From NCBI GenBank assembly GCA_019747705.1, contig JAIEQM010000092.1:1-49469 (forward strand): DNA of 49,469 nucleotides, in the 5' to 3' direction. A model generated the notes under the pieces. It did no database searches. It was not told where the DNA came from and saw only the letters and a program-made list of their open reading frames with translations. Numbering within the stretch: position 1 is the first letter of the stretch; the number at the start of each line of letters is the position of its first letter. Position numbers and translations under genes: made by a program. This document shows positions 37,233 to 44,811 of this stretch, piece by piece. The DNA is from Chitinophagaceae bacterium (GTDB lineage: Bacteria; Bacteroidota; Bacteroidia; Chitinophagales; Chitinophagaceae).

Positions 37233-37640
37233 CTAAATATCCTCAAAGACATTATACCTTTTGTAAGTGTGGTAAATTGTAATTGTATTATCAGATTTTG
37301 AAGCCAATATTCCTAAAAACTGGTTGCCTAATTTCCAGTTATATAAATTGCCCTCATCTTCTTCCCAGCACATAGCATCTTTAGCCAAATAAGCCTCAAA
37401 GCTGGTTACTACCTGCTCCCATGAGGCATATTGAGTATTGAGCCTGTAATAAGCTGTAATGAGTTTATTTCTATGAAAATAAAGGGCAATGCTAGTAATA
37501 GGCATTTCAAAAATTGATTGTACTGGTAGTTCTAATACTTTGTAAAAGTCCACCTCATTGTTTCTGCTATCAAAAGCAAGATTACTTTCCAATTTCCTCA
37601 AACTACTGTTAAGTGGGTAGGGTAAAAAGTCAAAATTCAT
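37233..37640 (-). CDS. hypothetical protein of the element (left end)
   Basis: A 135-aa soluble protein, aromatic-rich (YASWEQVVTSFEAYLAKDAMCWEEDEGNLYNWKLGN), without signal peptide, membrane segment or known motif. It is the gene nearest the left att site and follows a terminator hairpin, so it probably has its own control or depends on readthrough from the gene at 37703. Function unknown. Confidence 0.6.
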   Translation of the reverse strand: MNFDFLPYPLNSSLRKLESNLAFDSRNNEVDFYKVLELPVQSIFEMPITSIALYFHRNKLITAYYRLNTQYASWEQVVTSFEAYLAKDAMCWEEDEGNLYNWKLGNQFLGILASKSDNTITIYHTYKRYNVFEDI

Positions 37641-37653
37641 AATGATGGGGTAT

Positions 37654-37684
37654 AAAAAAAGCTGCCTTGTTATGACAGCCTTTT
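37654..37684 (-). terminator. hairpin terminator inside the element
   Basis: Minus strand: AAGGCTGTC, short loop, GGCAGCTT, then T7; one bulge and one wobble in the stem. It lies between the stop of the 175-aa gene and the start of the 135-aa gene. Confidence 0.55.
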
Positions 37685-37702
37685 GGTTAAATAATTTGTT
37701 TG

Positions 37703-38230
37703 TTATTGCCTGTAATTTTCCTGGAGGATTTTTGTAAGGTTTGCAGATATGCTATTTTTATCATGCTCAATTGGGAATTGTTTATGTAATTCATATTCCC
37801 AATAAAGCAACTGAAATACCCTGCAAAAGCATATCATATTTAAAAATGGTTCAGTATAGGTGTGAATACCTTTTGAAACTTCAAATTCACCATCTTCAAG
37901 CCACAAATATTCTATCTTATCAAAGCAAATAAGTTGCTGACTGCCTAACTGCTCATATTTAGCAGCCCATGTACCTAATTGATTAAAGTCATTAAGGTTT
38001 CCTGATAACAATTCTTTCAATGCCTGCTCACATATTCCTCTTAGCTTGTAATAATGTAATAGTAATTTCAAATCTCCATAGCAGATATAAAATCTGTCAA
38101 TTTCATAAAAAACATCTTCTTGCAGTGGAGGAAATTCATTTGACTTTTGCTGATGGTATTTTGAGGCATTTTCTTTGAGCCATTCTCTGATGTCGTTGAT
38201 GGTAAGAGGAATATTTGTGATTCTTTCCAT
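37703..38230 (-). CDS. hypothetical protein of the element
   Basis: A 175-aa helical protein rich in Tyr, Leu and Glu (FYEIDRFYICYGDLKLLLHYYKLRGICEQALKELLSG). No motif recognised. It starts 7 nt after the membrane-protein gene, so the two are probably cotranscribed and may work together. Confidence 0.6.
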   Translation of the reverse strand: MERITNIPLTINDIREWLKENASKYHQQKSNEFPPLQEDVFYEIDRFYICYGDLKLLLHYYKLRGICEQALKELLSGNLNDFNQLGTWAAKYEQLGSQQLICFDKIEYLWLEDGEFEVSKGIHTYTEPFLNMICFCRVFQLLYWEYELHKQFPIEHDKNSISANLTKILQENYRQ

Positions 38231-38237
38231 AGAACAG

Positions 38238-38963
38238 CTATTGCATCAATTTATCATTAGCAATTAAACCTAAATCTTCTGCTTTTTTCAACAGTTGTTC
38301 TTTATCTATTGATTCATGGTTATTGCTAAATGTGTTGATGCTGTTTTGATAATCATTTAATAGTTCATGTTTCTTAGCTTCAAATTCAGTATAGCTTAGA
38401 ATATGCTTCTTTTTAAGCTCAATTAAGGTATCTAACTTTTCTTTGAAATTTGTATTTAGGTTTTCAATTTCGTCAATTGTATTAGTCGCTTTTGATAAAA
38501 GCTTAGGAAATAATGCCAATGCAATTAAAGCAACATGAGGTTCTATAAATGATAATATCCACCATAAACTCTTACTTCTGTTTAGTTTGCCAGCTTCATT
38601 TGAAATACTTGATGCTAATACTATTTTAAATATGATCACGAAGATTTTAACAGTAAGAAGTCCTTTATTGACCAAAAGTGTAAGAATAAAAAATGTAGCG
38701 ACGAAAATTCCAATAGCCCAGAAAAGGAAAACTTTGTTCTGCTTATATGACACATCCTTTTTTCTACTATATCCTTCAAGAAAAGCTATTAGAAGAAATA
38801 GAAAAGTAATTAAAAGGAAAACCCCTACAATATTGCTTACTGTAATTTGTTCAGGTAAAAGATTGGCAATACTTTTTTCGTTTTTTTCATAGCCAAATTC
38901 CTGTGCTATTCCTGTTAAAGAAAACAGTAGTAATGTAAAAACAGAAAATAGAAACTTTTTCAT
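38238..38963 (-). CDS. membrane protein with SHOCT-like C-terminal segment
   Basis: A 241-aa protein. Signal peptide or first helix (MKKFLFSVFTLLLFSLTGIAQ), then hydrophobic segments at about 45-65, 80-100, 105-120 and 140-155, then a cytoplasmic coiled region. LDTLIELKKKHILSYTEFEAKKHELL resembles a SHOCT motif (a short oligomerising helix pair). The tail is polar. It is the first gene of a pair with the 175-aa protein. An exclusion or membrane-stress role is possible but not shown. Confidence 0.6.
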   Translation of the reverse strand: MKKFLFSVFTLLLFSLTGIAQEFGYEKNEKSIANLLPEQITVSNIVGVFLLITFLFLLIAFLEGYSRKKDVSYKQNKVFLFWAIGIFVATFFILTLLVNKGLLTVKIFVIIFKIVLASSISNEAGKLNRSKSLWWILSFIEPHVALIALALFPKLLSKATNTIDEIENLNTNFKEKLDTLIELKKKHILSYTEFEAKKHELLNDYQNSINTFSNNHESIDKEQLLKKAEDLGLIANDKLMQ

Positions 38964-39029
38964 AGCCAGTATTTGAAATTGTTATTTTAAGTCTGTTCTG
39001 ATTGTAGATATATGAATTAAAGAATAGCA

Positions 39030-39182
39030 CTATTGCTCTCTTATTTTGTTTTCTATTGCATACAGAATTATTATAAGTAGAAGACCTGAAATAATTAGGT
39101 TGTAATGGCTTTTATACAGGCCATACAACAGTAAACCAATTGCTAAAGGCCAAAGAATTATATACTGAATTACTGATTTCAT
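39030..39182 (-). CDS. small membrane protein, 50 aa
   Basis: A short ORF (ATG at 39182, TAG at 39030) encoding two hydrophobic helices: YIILWPLAIGLLLYGLY and LIISGLLLIIILYAI, joined by a KSHYN turn and ending ENKIREQ. It is divergent from the XRE regulator, whose operator-like repeats lie just beyond its start, so it may be under that control. Function unknown. Confidence 0.55.
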   Translation of the reverse strand: MKSVIQYIILWPLAIGLLLYGLYKSHYNLIISGLLLIIILYAIENKIREQ

Positions 39183-39205
39183 TTATTTCTTGATATTTAA
39201 ATAGA

Positions 39206-39266
39206 TGTTGTACATGATAACCCAAAGATAAGGACTTAAAATGACCTTTATGCTGTACATGATAAC
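39206..39266. promoter_or_regulatory. duplicated operator-like site upstream of XRE regulator
   Basis: Two copies of TGYTGTACATGATAAC (39206-39221 and 39251-39266) whose starts are 45 bp apart. The core GTACATGATAAC is identical. The second copy ends 3 nt before the regulator ATG; the first lies between it and the divergent small membrane-protein gene. This fits binding by the XRE protein to control both. Confidence 0.6.
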
Positions 39267-39269
39267 AGC

Positions 39270-39488
39270 ATGACAGAAAAGCAACTTTTAATTAAACTTG
39301 GTATCAGGATAAAGCAACTTAGGGTTGAAAAGGGCTTTTCACAGTCTCATTTTGGGCTGGAAATTGATATGGAAAAAAGCAATGTGAGCAGAATGGAGGC
39401 TGGCAAACACAATCTTAAAGTGGGTACTTTACTAAGGGTTGCAAAGGCACTCGAAATCACACTTCCAGAACTCATCAATGTGAAATAA
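39270..39488 (+). CDS. XRE-family HTH regulator
   Basis: A 72-aa protein that is almost entirely one Cro/CI-type HTH: IKQLRVEKGFSQSHFGLEIDMEKSNVSRMEAGKHNLKVGTLLRVAKALEITLPELI. Helix 2-turn-helix 3 is complete (SQSHFGLEIDMEKSNVSRME). It is probably the repressor of the element, binding the two 16-bp repeats next to its start. It has no adjacent toxin-like partner. Confidence 0.85.
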   Translation: MTEKQLLIKLGIRIKQLRVEKGFSQSHFGLEIDMEKSNVSRMEAGKHNLKVGTLLRVAKALEITLPELINVK

Positions 39489-39799
39489 CCTTCTTTAAAA
39501 AAAGTCTATTATGATACTGAGGGTAGTTATCTCTTATATAGGAAAAAAGAAGGAAAAATTGGGTTTGTAGCCTGCCTTATACTTTTGCTGTTAATACCAA
39601 GATTCTAATGGTAAGTGAAATATAGCCTTATAAATTTTTCTAAAATACTTTCATTAGAAACTGTAATTTTTTACAAAACAATTTGTAACCCTAAAACTTA
39701 ACTTTTTCTCATATAGCTTCAGAAAGAAAACTCCAATGTGCAAAATTTACCCCATTCCTTATATTAGGGATAGGTAAATTTTATACATGTTGATAGAGA
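39489..39799. other. noncoding gap in the element
   Basis: About 310 bp of AT-rich sequence between the XRE gene and the inverted repeat at 39800. Only short ORFs (for example 19 codons at 39510) are present. Nothing recognisable. Confidence 0.35.
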
Positions 39800-39852
39800 T
39801 TGTATCCCTGTTTTATTCTTCCTATAATAAGGATATAAAAACAGGGATACAA
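39800..39852 (-). terminator. long inverted repeat after the 121-aa gene
   Basis: Perfect 15-bp arms TTGTATCCCTGTTTT / AAAACAGGGATACAA around a 23-nt loop with a small inner stem (TCCT/AGGA). It lies directly after the stop at 39858 on the minus strand, so it is probably a terminator or an mRNA-stabilising hairpin. Confidence 0.55.
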
Positions 39853-39857
39853 ATTTC

Positions 39858-40223
39858 TTAAACCACTTCTGTTTTATGCATTCCATTGGAAGAAGGCTGA
39901 TAAATCTTGGTAAAGTCTTTTACCACAGGCTCATCTTTGTATTCCCATCTGTGAGTTAAAAGAACTACTTCTCCTGTGTCAGGAACAGTGTATTCATAAG
40001 GCTCACATGATACCTTTTCAATAGAGCCAGGTAATTCTGTTCCAATAAGAGCCATAGCTGTTGCCTCATCAAAGGTTGTTGCCATGCTTGCTTTTCTAAC
40101 AGTTAAATAACTGCTTCCATTTTGTGATTTAACGATTTCTACACCTCCTTGAAGTGTAAGAGAAATGAATGATTTCCCTTCCTGACTTTCTTTGTGAGAA
40201 AAGCCAACAATTTTGACTGCCAT
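39858..40223 (-). CDS. hypothetical protein of the element, 121 aa
   Basis: A compact beta-rich protein: MAVKIVGFSHKESQEGKSFISLTLQGG, SSYLTVRKASMATTF, ELPGSIEKVSCEPYEYTVPDTGEVVLLTHRWEY. No signal peptide or known motif. The pattern could suit an OB-like or single-strand-binding fold, but that is a guess. It ends the cargo side and is separated by a 327-bp gap from the nuclease gene. Confidence 0.6.
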   Translation of the reverse strand: MAVKIVGFSHKESQEGKSFISLTLQGGVEIVKSQNGSSYLTVRKASMATTFDEATAMALIGTELPGSIEKVSCEPYEYTVPDTGEVVLLTHRWEYKDEPVVKDFTKIYQPSSNGMHKTEVV

Positions 40224-40550
40224 AATTTTTTGATTTTTAGGTTATAAAATATGGGCATTACTTAATCCCAAAGATTAGAGGGGGTGGATAGGCAAGGTTT
40301 GCAAAGGGCAGGCAGAAAGAGCAGGGAGCAGCAGGAGGAAAACACTTGCAGAAAGCTTGTAAAGCTGAAAGAATAAACAGGCTTGATTAAAAACCTGAAA
40401 GAAATTTTCATCCTATTTATTTCTTACAATTTAACATGATGAAAATTGTCTGCTATAAATTAACTGGTAGGGGGAGTTGTTGTTCTAAAAACAAGTATAG
40501 GGTATGTTAATAGGTAGGCTGCATTCATTTTTTTTCCAAAAAAAAAATTT
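40224..40550. other. noncoding, purine-rich region with inverted repeat
   Basis: No ORF is convincing. The plus strand at about 40270-40360 is strongly purine-rich and GC-richer than its surroundings (GGGCAGGCAGAAAGAGCAGG). Perfect 10-bp inverted repeats AATTTTCATC (40403-40412) and GATGAAAATT (40438-40447) lie to its right. This may be a 5' leader, a small RNA or a replication/transfer site. Confidence 0.4.
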
Positions 40551-40976
40551 TTAAGCCTCAAAAAACAAAGTCCAATTATTTTTATAAACTGGATTGTCCT
40601 TAATTGATTTGTAATCTAAATATGCCCTTTTTTCCCCTTCCTTTATTGAGTTTTTAAACAGGGCTTTGGCTTGCTTAGCAGTTAAAACAAAAAAATCAGG
40701 TTTAGTAGTAATGTTATCTACGTGCAGGTTAACTAAAACATAAATTACATTGTTACGAATTTTGGTTTTATCTAAATTCCAGCAAATTGATTTTGTTCTT
40801 TGAATGCCTTTTACTTGAATTGAAAGTAATTTATCATCTTTTTCAACTATCAAGTCCATACTTTTTGTGTTGCCAAAAGTAAATGTAACATTGAACCCCA
40901 TTCTTGATAATTCACCAGCAACATAAAATTCAGAAGCAATACCTGTTTGGTTTTTGTGTAATAATTGTAAATTCAT
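40551..40976 (-). CDS. PD-(D/E)XK nuclease-like protein
   Basis: A 141-aa protein. GIASEFYVAGELSRMGFNV (Glu16), SMDLIV (Asp41) and LLSIQVKG (Gln54-Val-Lys56) give the order E ... D ... QxK of a restriction-endonuclease-like fold, as in intron-homing and resolvase-like members. KGIQRTKSICWNLDKT follows. It is in the cargo operon below YegP. An endonuclease role is likely; the target is unknown, and a defence or DNA-processing role fits the context. Confidence 0.65.
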   Translation of the reverse strand: MNLQLLHKNQTGIASEFYVAGELSRMGFNVTFTFGNTKSMDLIVEKDDKLLSIQVKGIQRTKSICWNLDKTKIRNNVIYVLVNLHVDNITTKPDFFVLTAKQAKALFKNSIKEGEKRAYLDYKSIKDNPVYKNNWTLFFEA

Positions 40977-40985
40977 AATAAATGA

Positions 40986-41003
40986 GGAGGCTAAAAAGCC
41001 TCC
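40986..41003. promoter_or_regulatory. intercistronic hairpin
   Basis: GGAGGCT-AAAA-AGCCTCC, a perfect 7-bp stem between the YegP and nuclease genes. There is no T run on the minus strand, so a processing or partial-termination role is more likely than a full terminator. Confidence 0.45.
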
Positions 41004-41012
41004 ATTTTTGCA

Positions 41013-41345
41013 CTAAACAGTTTGGTCATCAATGGTTGCATCAGGAGCATTTTTCTTTACAGAGGCAATACCATTATCCCTGCCTGATTCTGTTTCATAC
41101 ATTTCACTTGTGCCAATTACTTGTCCATTACTGGCTTTTAGATTGAAATAATACTTCCCATTAGATGAGGTTTTCTTTTCAAAGTTAGAATCTAATTGAG
41201 AATGCTTCTTTACAGAATCAATTCCATTCAAGCAGTTAGCTTTTGATGAATAACCTTCACTTGATAAGATGGTTTGCGAATTGTCAGCTTTTAAATTAAA
41301 TTGAAACTCTCCATTGGTTCTTTTTGTGATTACGAACTTACTCAT
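41013..41345 (-). CDS. YegP family protein (two DUF1508 repeats)
   Basis: A 110-aa protein made of two copies of the DUF1508 unit: GEFQFNLKADNSQTILSSEGY...GIDSVKKHS and GKYYFNLKASNGQVIGTSEMY...GIASVKKNA. Each unit has the FxLKAxNxQxIxxSExY core. It is soluble and small. The family has structures but no clear biochemical function. It lies 32 nt below the Gp37/Gp68-like gene in one operon. Confidence 0.88.
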   Translation of the reverse strand: MSKFVITKRTNGEFQFNLKADNSQTILSSEGYSSKANCLNGIDSVKKHSQLDSNFEKKTSSNGKYYFNLKASNGQVIGTSEMYETESGRDNGIASVKKNAPDATIDDQTV

Positions 41346-41377
41346 TTTGTAATTGTGTTTTTTGTTTATAGAAATTA

Positions 41378-42124
41378 TTAATATCCCATTGCTTCTAACT
41401 CTTCTAAGTGCTGGTAATATTGAGGTGGAAAATCAAAATATTTTTTCCCATTTATGAGGCTGCCATTTTTTTTCTTATTAGTTCCACCCCATTGCTTAAA
41501 GAAAAATGAAACATCAGCTTTTTTACACTGGTCTTGTATATCTAAAACCCAATCTTCATTCATTGGTCTTGGCTTTCTTCCACTTTCTCCACCTACTATT
41601 ACCCAATCAATTTTTTTGAGATTTAAATTTGGCAATGCTCCTATTAGAGGTTCACAGGAGAGAAATTTAACCCTTGCTTTTGTTTTTCTTAAATCATCAA
41701 TTCTGTGTACTACTCTGCTATCTTCAACTGATACACCCATCCAGATATTATGAGTCCATTTTAATTCCTTACTGTATTTAAGGAGGTTTTCAGACCTTTT
41801 TGTTAATACCTGAAATACATGTTGTGGATTATCATTCATCACTTCAAACACCTTCTTAATAAACTCAAATGGTACATCTTTATGAAACATATCACTCATT
41901 GAGTTTACAAAAACTATTTTAGGAGACTTCCATCCATAAGGAATATTTAATGCAGATTCATGCAAAGTAAGTTTAAAGCCATTAGCATATTTATCAATGC
42001 CCATTGCTAATAAGCGTTTAGACATTACCTCTGCATAGCAATGTTTGCATCCAGCAGATATTTTTGTACAACCTGTTGTAGGATTCCAGGTCATTTCTGT
42101 CCATTCAATGCTTGTAGATGCCAT
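41378..42124 (-). CDS. three-Cys Gp37/Gp68-like protein (DUF5131, TcmP partner)
   Basis: From ATG 42124 the protein is 248 aa: MASTSIEWTEMTWNPTTGC. Cys residues 19, 26 and 29 form CX6CX2C, the three-Cys motif that names the partner protein TcmP and resembles a radical SAM cluster site. VFVNSMSDMFHKDVP, HVFQVLTKR, MGVSVE and WVIVGGESGRKPRPM are family blocks. Phages and mobile elements carry this family, whose reaction is unknown to me. It starts 1 nt after the TcmP stop, so the two are translationally coupled. An upstream ATG (42226) lies inside TcmP. Confidence 0.88.
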   Translation of the reverse strand: MASTSIEWTEMTWNPTTGCTKISAGCKHCYAEVMSKRLLAMGIDKYANGFKLTLHESALNIPYGWKSPKIVFVNSMSDMFHKDVPFEFIKKVFEVMNDNPQHVFQVLTKRSENLLKYSKELKWTHNIWMGVSVEDSRVVHRIDDLRKTKARVKFLSCEPLIGALPNLNLKKIDWVIVGGESGRKPRPMNEDWVLDIQDQCKKADVSFFFKQWGGTNKKKNGSLINGKKYFDFPPQYYQHLEELEAMGY

Positions 42125-42125
42125 A

Positions 42126-43298
42126 TTACTTGATTTTAAAATTAACTTTATTGGGAGACTTTTTATAATTGTTGTAATCCAAATAGTAAGCCCCTGCTGT
42201 ATCAAGGTAGTTGCCTTGTAAATCACAAGGCTCTATTTTCTTATGCTTTATCAAATCATCTAAAACAGCTTTTGCATGTGTAGCCCTAAACTCATTAACT
42301 AAGGACAATTCATAAATTTCTGCATTTGTTACAATTCTTCCTTGCTTAATAAATGAGAAAAGTATTTCTTTTAAAAATTCCAATTCTCTTTTGTTGTCTG
42401 TTTCTTCAAATTCAGTATCAAATAATGTGGGTGCTTTCTTTTGCGTAAACCCTTTTCCTTTTACAGGGTCTAACTTCCATTTAGCTTCTACCATTTTATC
42501 TAATCCATATAAATTTGAGGTGATGAAAAACAAAGCGTAGTAATTGTTTTTTCCTCTTTCAATATAATGGGAGCAGGTATAAAATTTGTTGTCAAAAGAT
42601 AGAGCCTGTTTTATTTCATGTATAAACTCAAAAACATTGCTTAGCTTATCTGAATGTATTTTATGCGTAGATGGAAAAAATGAGAATATGAATTTTCTTA
42701 AATCTTCATAGCAAGCCCTTTCTGTATCAGTAAGAGCAATATCAGCAAACCTATACATTTGCATTACTGGCAAAAAAAGGATTATTTCAGTATGCTCATT
42801 TTTTATAAGGTCATAGATTTTGTTGCTTGTGATATGCGAATAGCCATAAGGGTCAATAAAAACTAAACTTCTTTCTGATGTCTTGAATGAATTAACCTTT
42901 GAAGCAACTATATCAAGCATATTATCAGCATCTTTATTAAAATACTCATAAACGCAATTGTTATTTTTATTAGCTTCTAATATTGCCTGAACATTATTAA
43001 TCTTATCTTCTTCATAATCGTTAATTGTTACAGTTATTGGTTTTAGTTGCTTGCCTAAATTTTGTATAACCTCATTGGTTTCTCTAATGCAGTTATTAGT
43101 AATAATAGGGCTGCCTATGTTACCATCTTTATAAACGCCAATTCCACAGAAAATATCAAACAGGTTAATTTTAGAGCAATATGGTGTTAAGCTTAAAACT
43201 TTCAAATAGTGCAACAGGTAGTTCTTATACAGGTCTAATTTTGCCTGAGAGTGAGGATATACATTTTCCTTTGTTTCTTGTTTTCTCTGAACTGCCAT
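42126..43298 (-). CDS. tcmP: three-Cys-motif partner protein TcmP
   Basis: A 390-aa protein. The N-terminal part has KINLFDIFCGIGVYKDG (about 43-59), a glycine-rich nucleotide or SAM-binding-like loop, then NDYEED and SLVFIDPYGYS (about 144-154), together resembling a Rossmann methyltransferase-type fold. The C-terminal part ends in a winged-helix-like segment. This is the TcmP architecture, which occurs with the three-Cys Gp37/Gp68 protein encoded next. A perfect -33/-7 promoter lies directly upstream, predicting a leaderless transcript. It opens the cargo operon. Reaction and target are unknown. Confidence 0.82.
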   Translation of the reverse strand: MAVQRKQETKENVYPHSQAKLDLYKNYLLHYLKVLSLTPYCSKINLFDIFCGIGVYKDGNIGSPIITNNCIRETNEVIQNLGKQLKPITVTINDYEEDKINNVQAILEANKNNNCVYEYFNKDADNMLDIVASKVNSFKTSERSLVFIDPYGYSHITSNKIYDLIKNEHTEIILFLPVMQMYRFADIALTDTERACYEDLRKFIFSFFPSTHKIHSDKLSNVFEFIHEIKQALSFDNKFYTCSHYIERGKNNYYALFFITSNLYGLDKMVEAKWKLDPVKGKGFTQKKAPTLFDTEFEETDNKRELEFLKEILFSFIKQGRIVTNAEIYELSLVNEFRATHAKAVLDDLIKHKKIEPCDLQGNYLDTAGAYYLDYNNYKKSPNKVNFKIK

Positions 43299-43302
43299 AT
43301 TT

Positions 43303-43335
43303 CAAAAATACTAATATTGTTAGTAAATTAGCAAA
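43303..43335 (-). promoter_or_regulatory. consensus promoter of tcmP with embedded palindrome
   Basis: Minus strand: TTTG (43335-43332), 21-nt spacer, TATTTTTG (43310-43303), both exact matches. Predicted transcription start is about the A of the ATG (43298). The spacer holds TACTAA-TATTG-TTAGTA (43309-43325), a likely repressor site. Confidence 0.65.
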
Positions 43336-43372
43336 AATAATTCACCTAAATATAGCTGGTTATTCAAAATAA

Positions 43373-43519
43373 AAGGTAAGCCCCTAAAGAGGGAACTTAC
43401 CTTGAACCTAAAAACCCATCTCTAAATTGCTTTATAGTTTTAGGTAATGTTTCTTTTCAGGGGTTTTACTTAAGGCAAAAACCATCTCAAAAGAAAACCA
43501 GTGAAATGCATACCACTGG
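43373..43519. other. structured noncoding region upstream of tcmP
   Basis: Three inverted repeats in a row: AAGGTAAG / CTTACCTT (43373-43380, 43396-43403) with inner CCCT/AGGG, ACCTAAAA / TTTTAGGT (43406-43413, 43438-43445), and CCAGTG / CACTGG (43498-43503, 43514-43519). No ORF. Candidate for a small RNA, an operator array or a replication-related site. Confidence 0.45.
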
Positions 43520-43621
43520 CAAAGAAAATACAGCATAATTCCTGCTGGTTTAGTTCAGTAACCAACTACTAAAAATTTGTATCGCAAATTCTATTCTTAC
43601 TACTTTTACAAAAATGTTTTT

Positions 43622-43810
43622 ATGCCTTACTTTGATGATGATGGCAATGAAATAAACCCAGACTTATATCCTAAGCCACAGCTTTGTTTTAGTTGTAAGA
43701 AAAATGAAGACCCTAAAGAAGAAATGCTTTGTGCCATGACAAGACTTGACCAACTTGATGAGCCTGAGTTTAAGTGTTTTGCTTATGTACAAATGAGTAA
43801 TGTAATTTAA
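43622..43810 (+). CDS. small four-Cys protein, 62 aa
   Basis: From ATG 43622: MPYFDDDGNEINPDLYPKP, then CFSC (Cys22, Cys25), Cys37 and Cys52, a possible zinc site. It ends YVQMSNVI. It overlaps the stop of the DUF3871 gene by 4 nt, tail to tail. A TTG start at 43577 would add a Tyr-rich leader and is less likely. Similar short proteins occur in Bacteroidota mobile elements. Function unknown. Confidence 0.6.
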   Translation: MPYFDDDGNEINPDLYPKPQLCFSCKKNEDPKEEMLCAMTRLDQLDEPEFKCFAYVQMSNVI

Positions 43811-44811
43811 TTCAGAAACCAGCTACTACTTTTATCCTCCAATGCCCATCTTAATTGCTCTGCAAAGTGATAAGCATTCACAGCCTTGTCAAGAAAGTTG
43901 TCAATGTATGAGGACTTGTTAACTCCTGTAAAAAGATTATAAAGCCTCCATAAGTTGATATTACCTTCTGCATCCCTGCAAAAACTTTCATCCTTATAAT
44001 AGTCTTTACAAACTGCCCCTATTTGATTATCTCCAAAGAGCAATGGGGTAATATCCTTTTTTAAATGATGTGGTAAACTTTGATACAATCTGCATCTGCC
44101 AATTACATGAGCAAACTGGCTCTCTGTTAATGAAAAATCATTCAGCCTTCTCATTTGGTCTAAATGAAAAACTGCATTGTAATTTTCAAGCAAGGTTCTA
44201 ATGCAAGCCATTAACTGACCAATGCTATTAACTTTTACATCTTTATATAAACCATCACTCCACACACATAAATTGGTGCAAACAGAATTTTTAAACCCCA
44301 AAAAAATCTTGAAGTGTTCATCACTTCCTTTTTTACCATAGAGATTATCAAGGCTAAAAGATTTAACCCCTCCAATGGTTAATGAAAGTGGGTTGCCACC
44401 AATGCTGTCCTGAATAGTAGGTATCTCTATTATGAACATCATTCTTTCATAGTACAGAGTTTTTTCCCACTCTTCTAATTGATTAGCTGGTTTATTCATT
44501 GCAGAAGGGATTCTCCCCTTAATAGGATGGCTCACTTTTATTGAAGGCAAAAGAATTGTCTCTCCTGTGTAATGATTAGAAACAACTTCCTGTGTTGCTT
44601 CAATAAACTCAATGTGGGAAATCAATGTTTCATTATCCTTAAAGAATGTGGGGATAATATGCTTTTCTTTCATTTCTGAAAGCGTAACAGTTTCAGTATT
44701 TGCCTGAATAAATGATAAGCTGGTAGATACTGCTGGCTCTATTGGTGTAATAATATCCTCCATCATTACAGTACCATTAATTTGATTAGGTTTTATTGCT
44801 AATAGTTCCAT
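43807..44811 (-). CDS. DUF3871 family protein
   Basis: A 334-aa protein of typical length for DUF3871, found mostly in Bacteroidota mobile elements. SLTIGGVKSFSLDNLYGKKGSDEHFKIFLGF and NLCVWSDGLYKDVKV in the middle are family blocks; LWRLYNLFTGVNKSSYIDNFLD follows. Its start overlaps the end of the upstream ATPase gene by 26 nt, so the two are cotranscribed and coupled. No catalytic motif is apparent. Context suggests a role in element replication or recombination. Confidence 0.75.
   Translation of the reverse strand: MELLAIKPNQINGTVMMEDIITPIEPAVSTSLSFIQANTETVTLSEMKEKHIIPTFFKDNETLISHIEFIEATQEVVSNHYTGETILLPSIKVSHPIKGRIPSAMNKPANQLEEWEKTLYYERMMFIIEIPTIQDSIGGNPLSLTIGGVKSFSLDNLYGKKGSDEHFKIFLGFKNSVCTNLCVWSDGLYKDVKVNSIGQLMACIRTLLENYNAVFHLDQMRRLNDFSLTESQFAHVIGRCRLYQSLPHHLKKDITPLLFGDNQIGAVCKDYYKDESFCRDAEGNINLWRLYNLFTGVNKSSYIDNFLDKAVNAYHFAEQLRWALEDKSSSWFLN

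Noticed and set aside
39030..39488. Toxin-antitoxin pair (XRE plus small membrane protein)
   Set aside because: The genes are divergent, not an operon, and the small protein has no toxin motif. Kept only as an open possibility.
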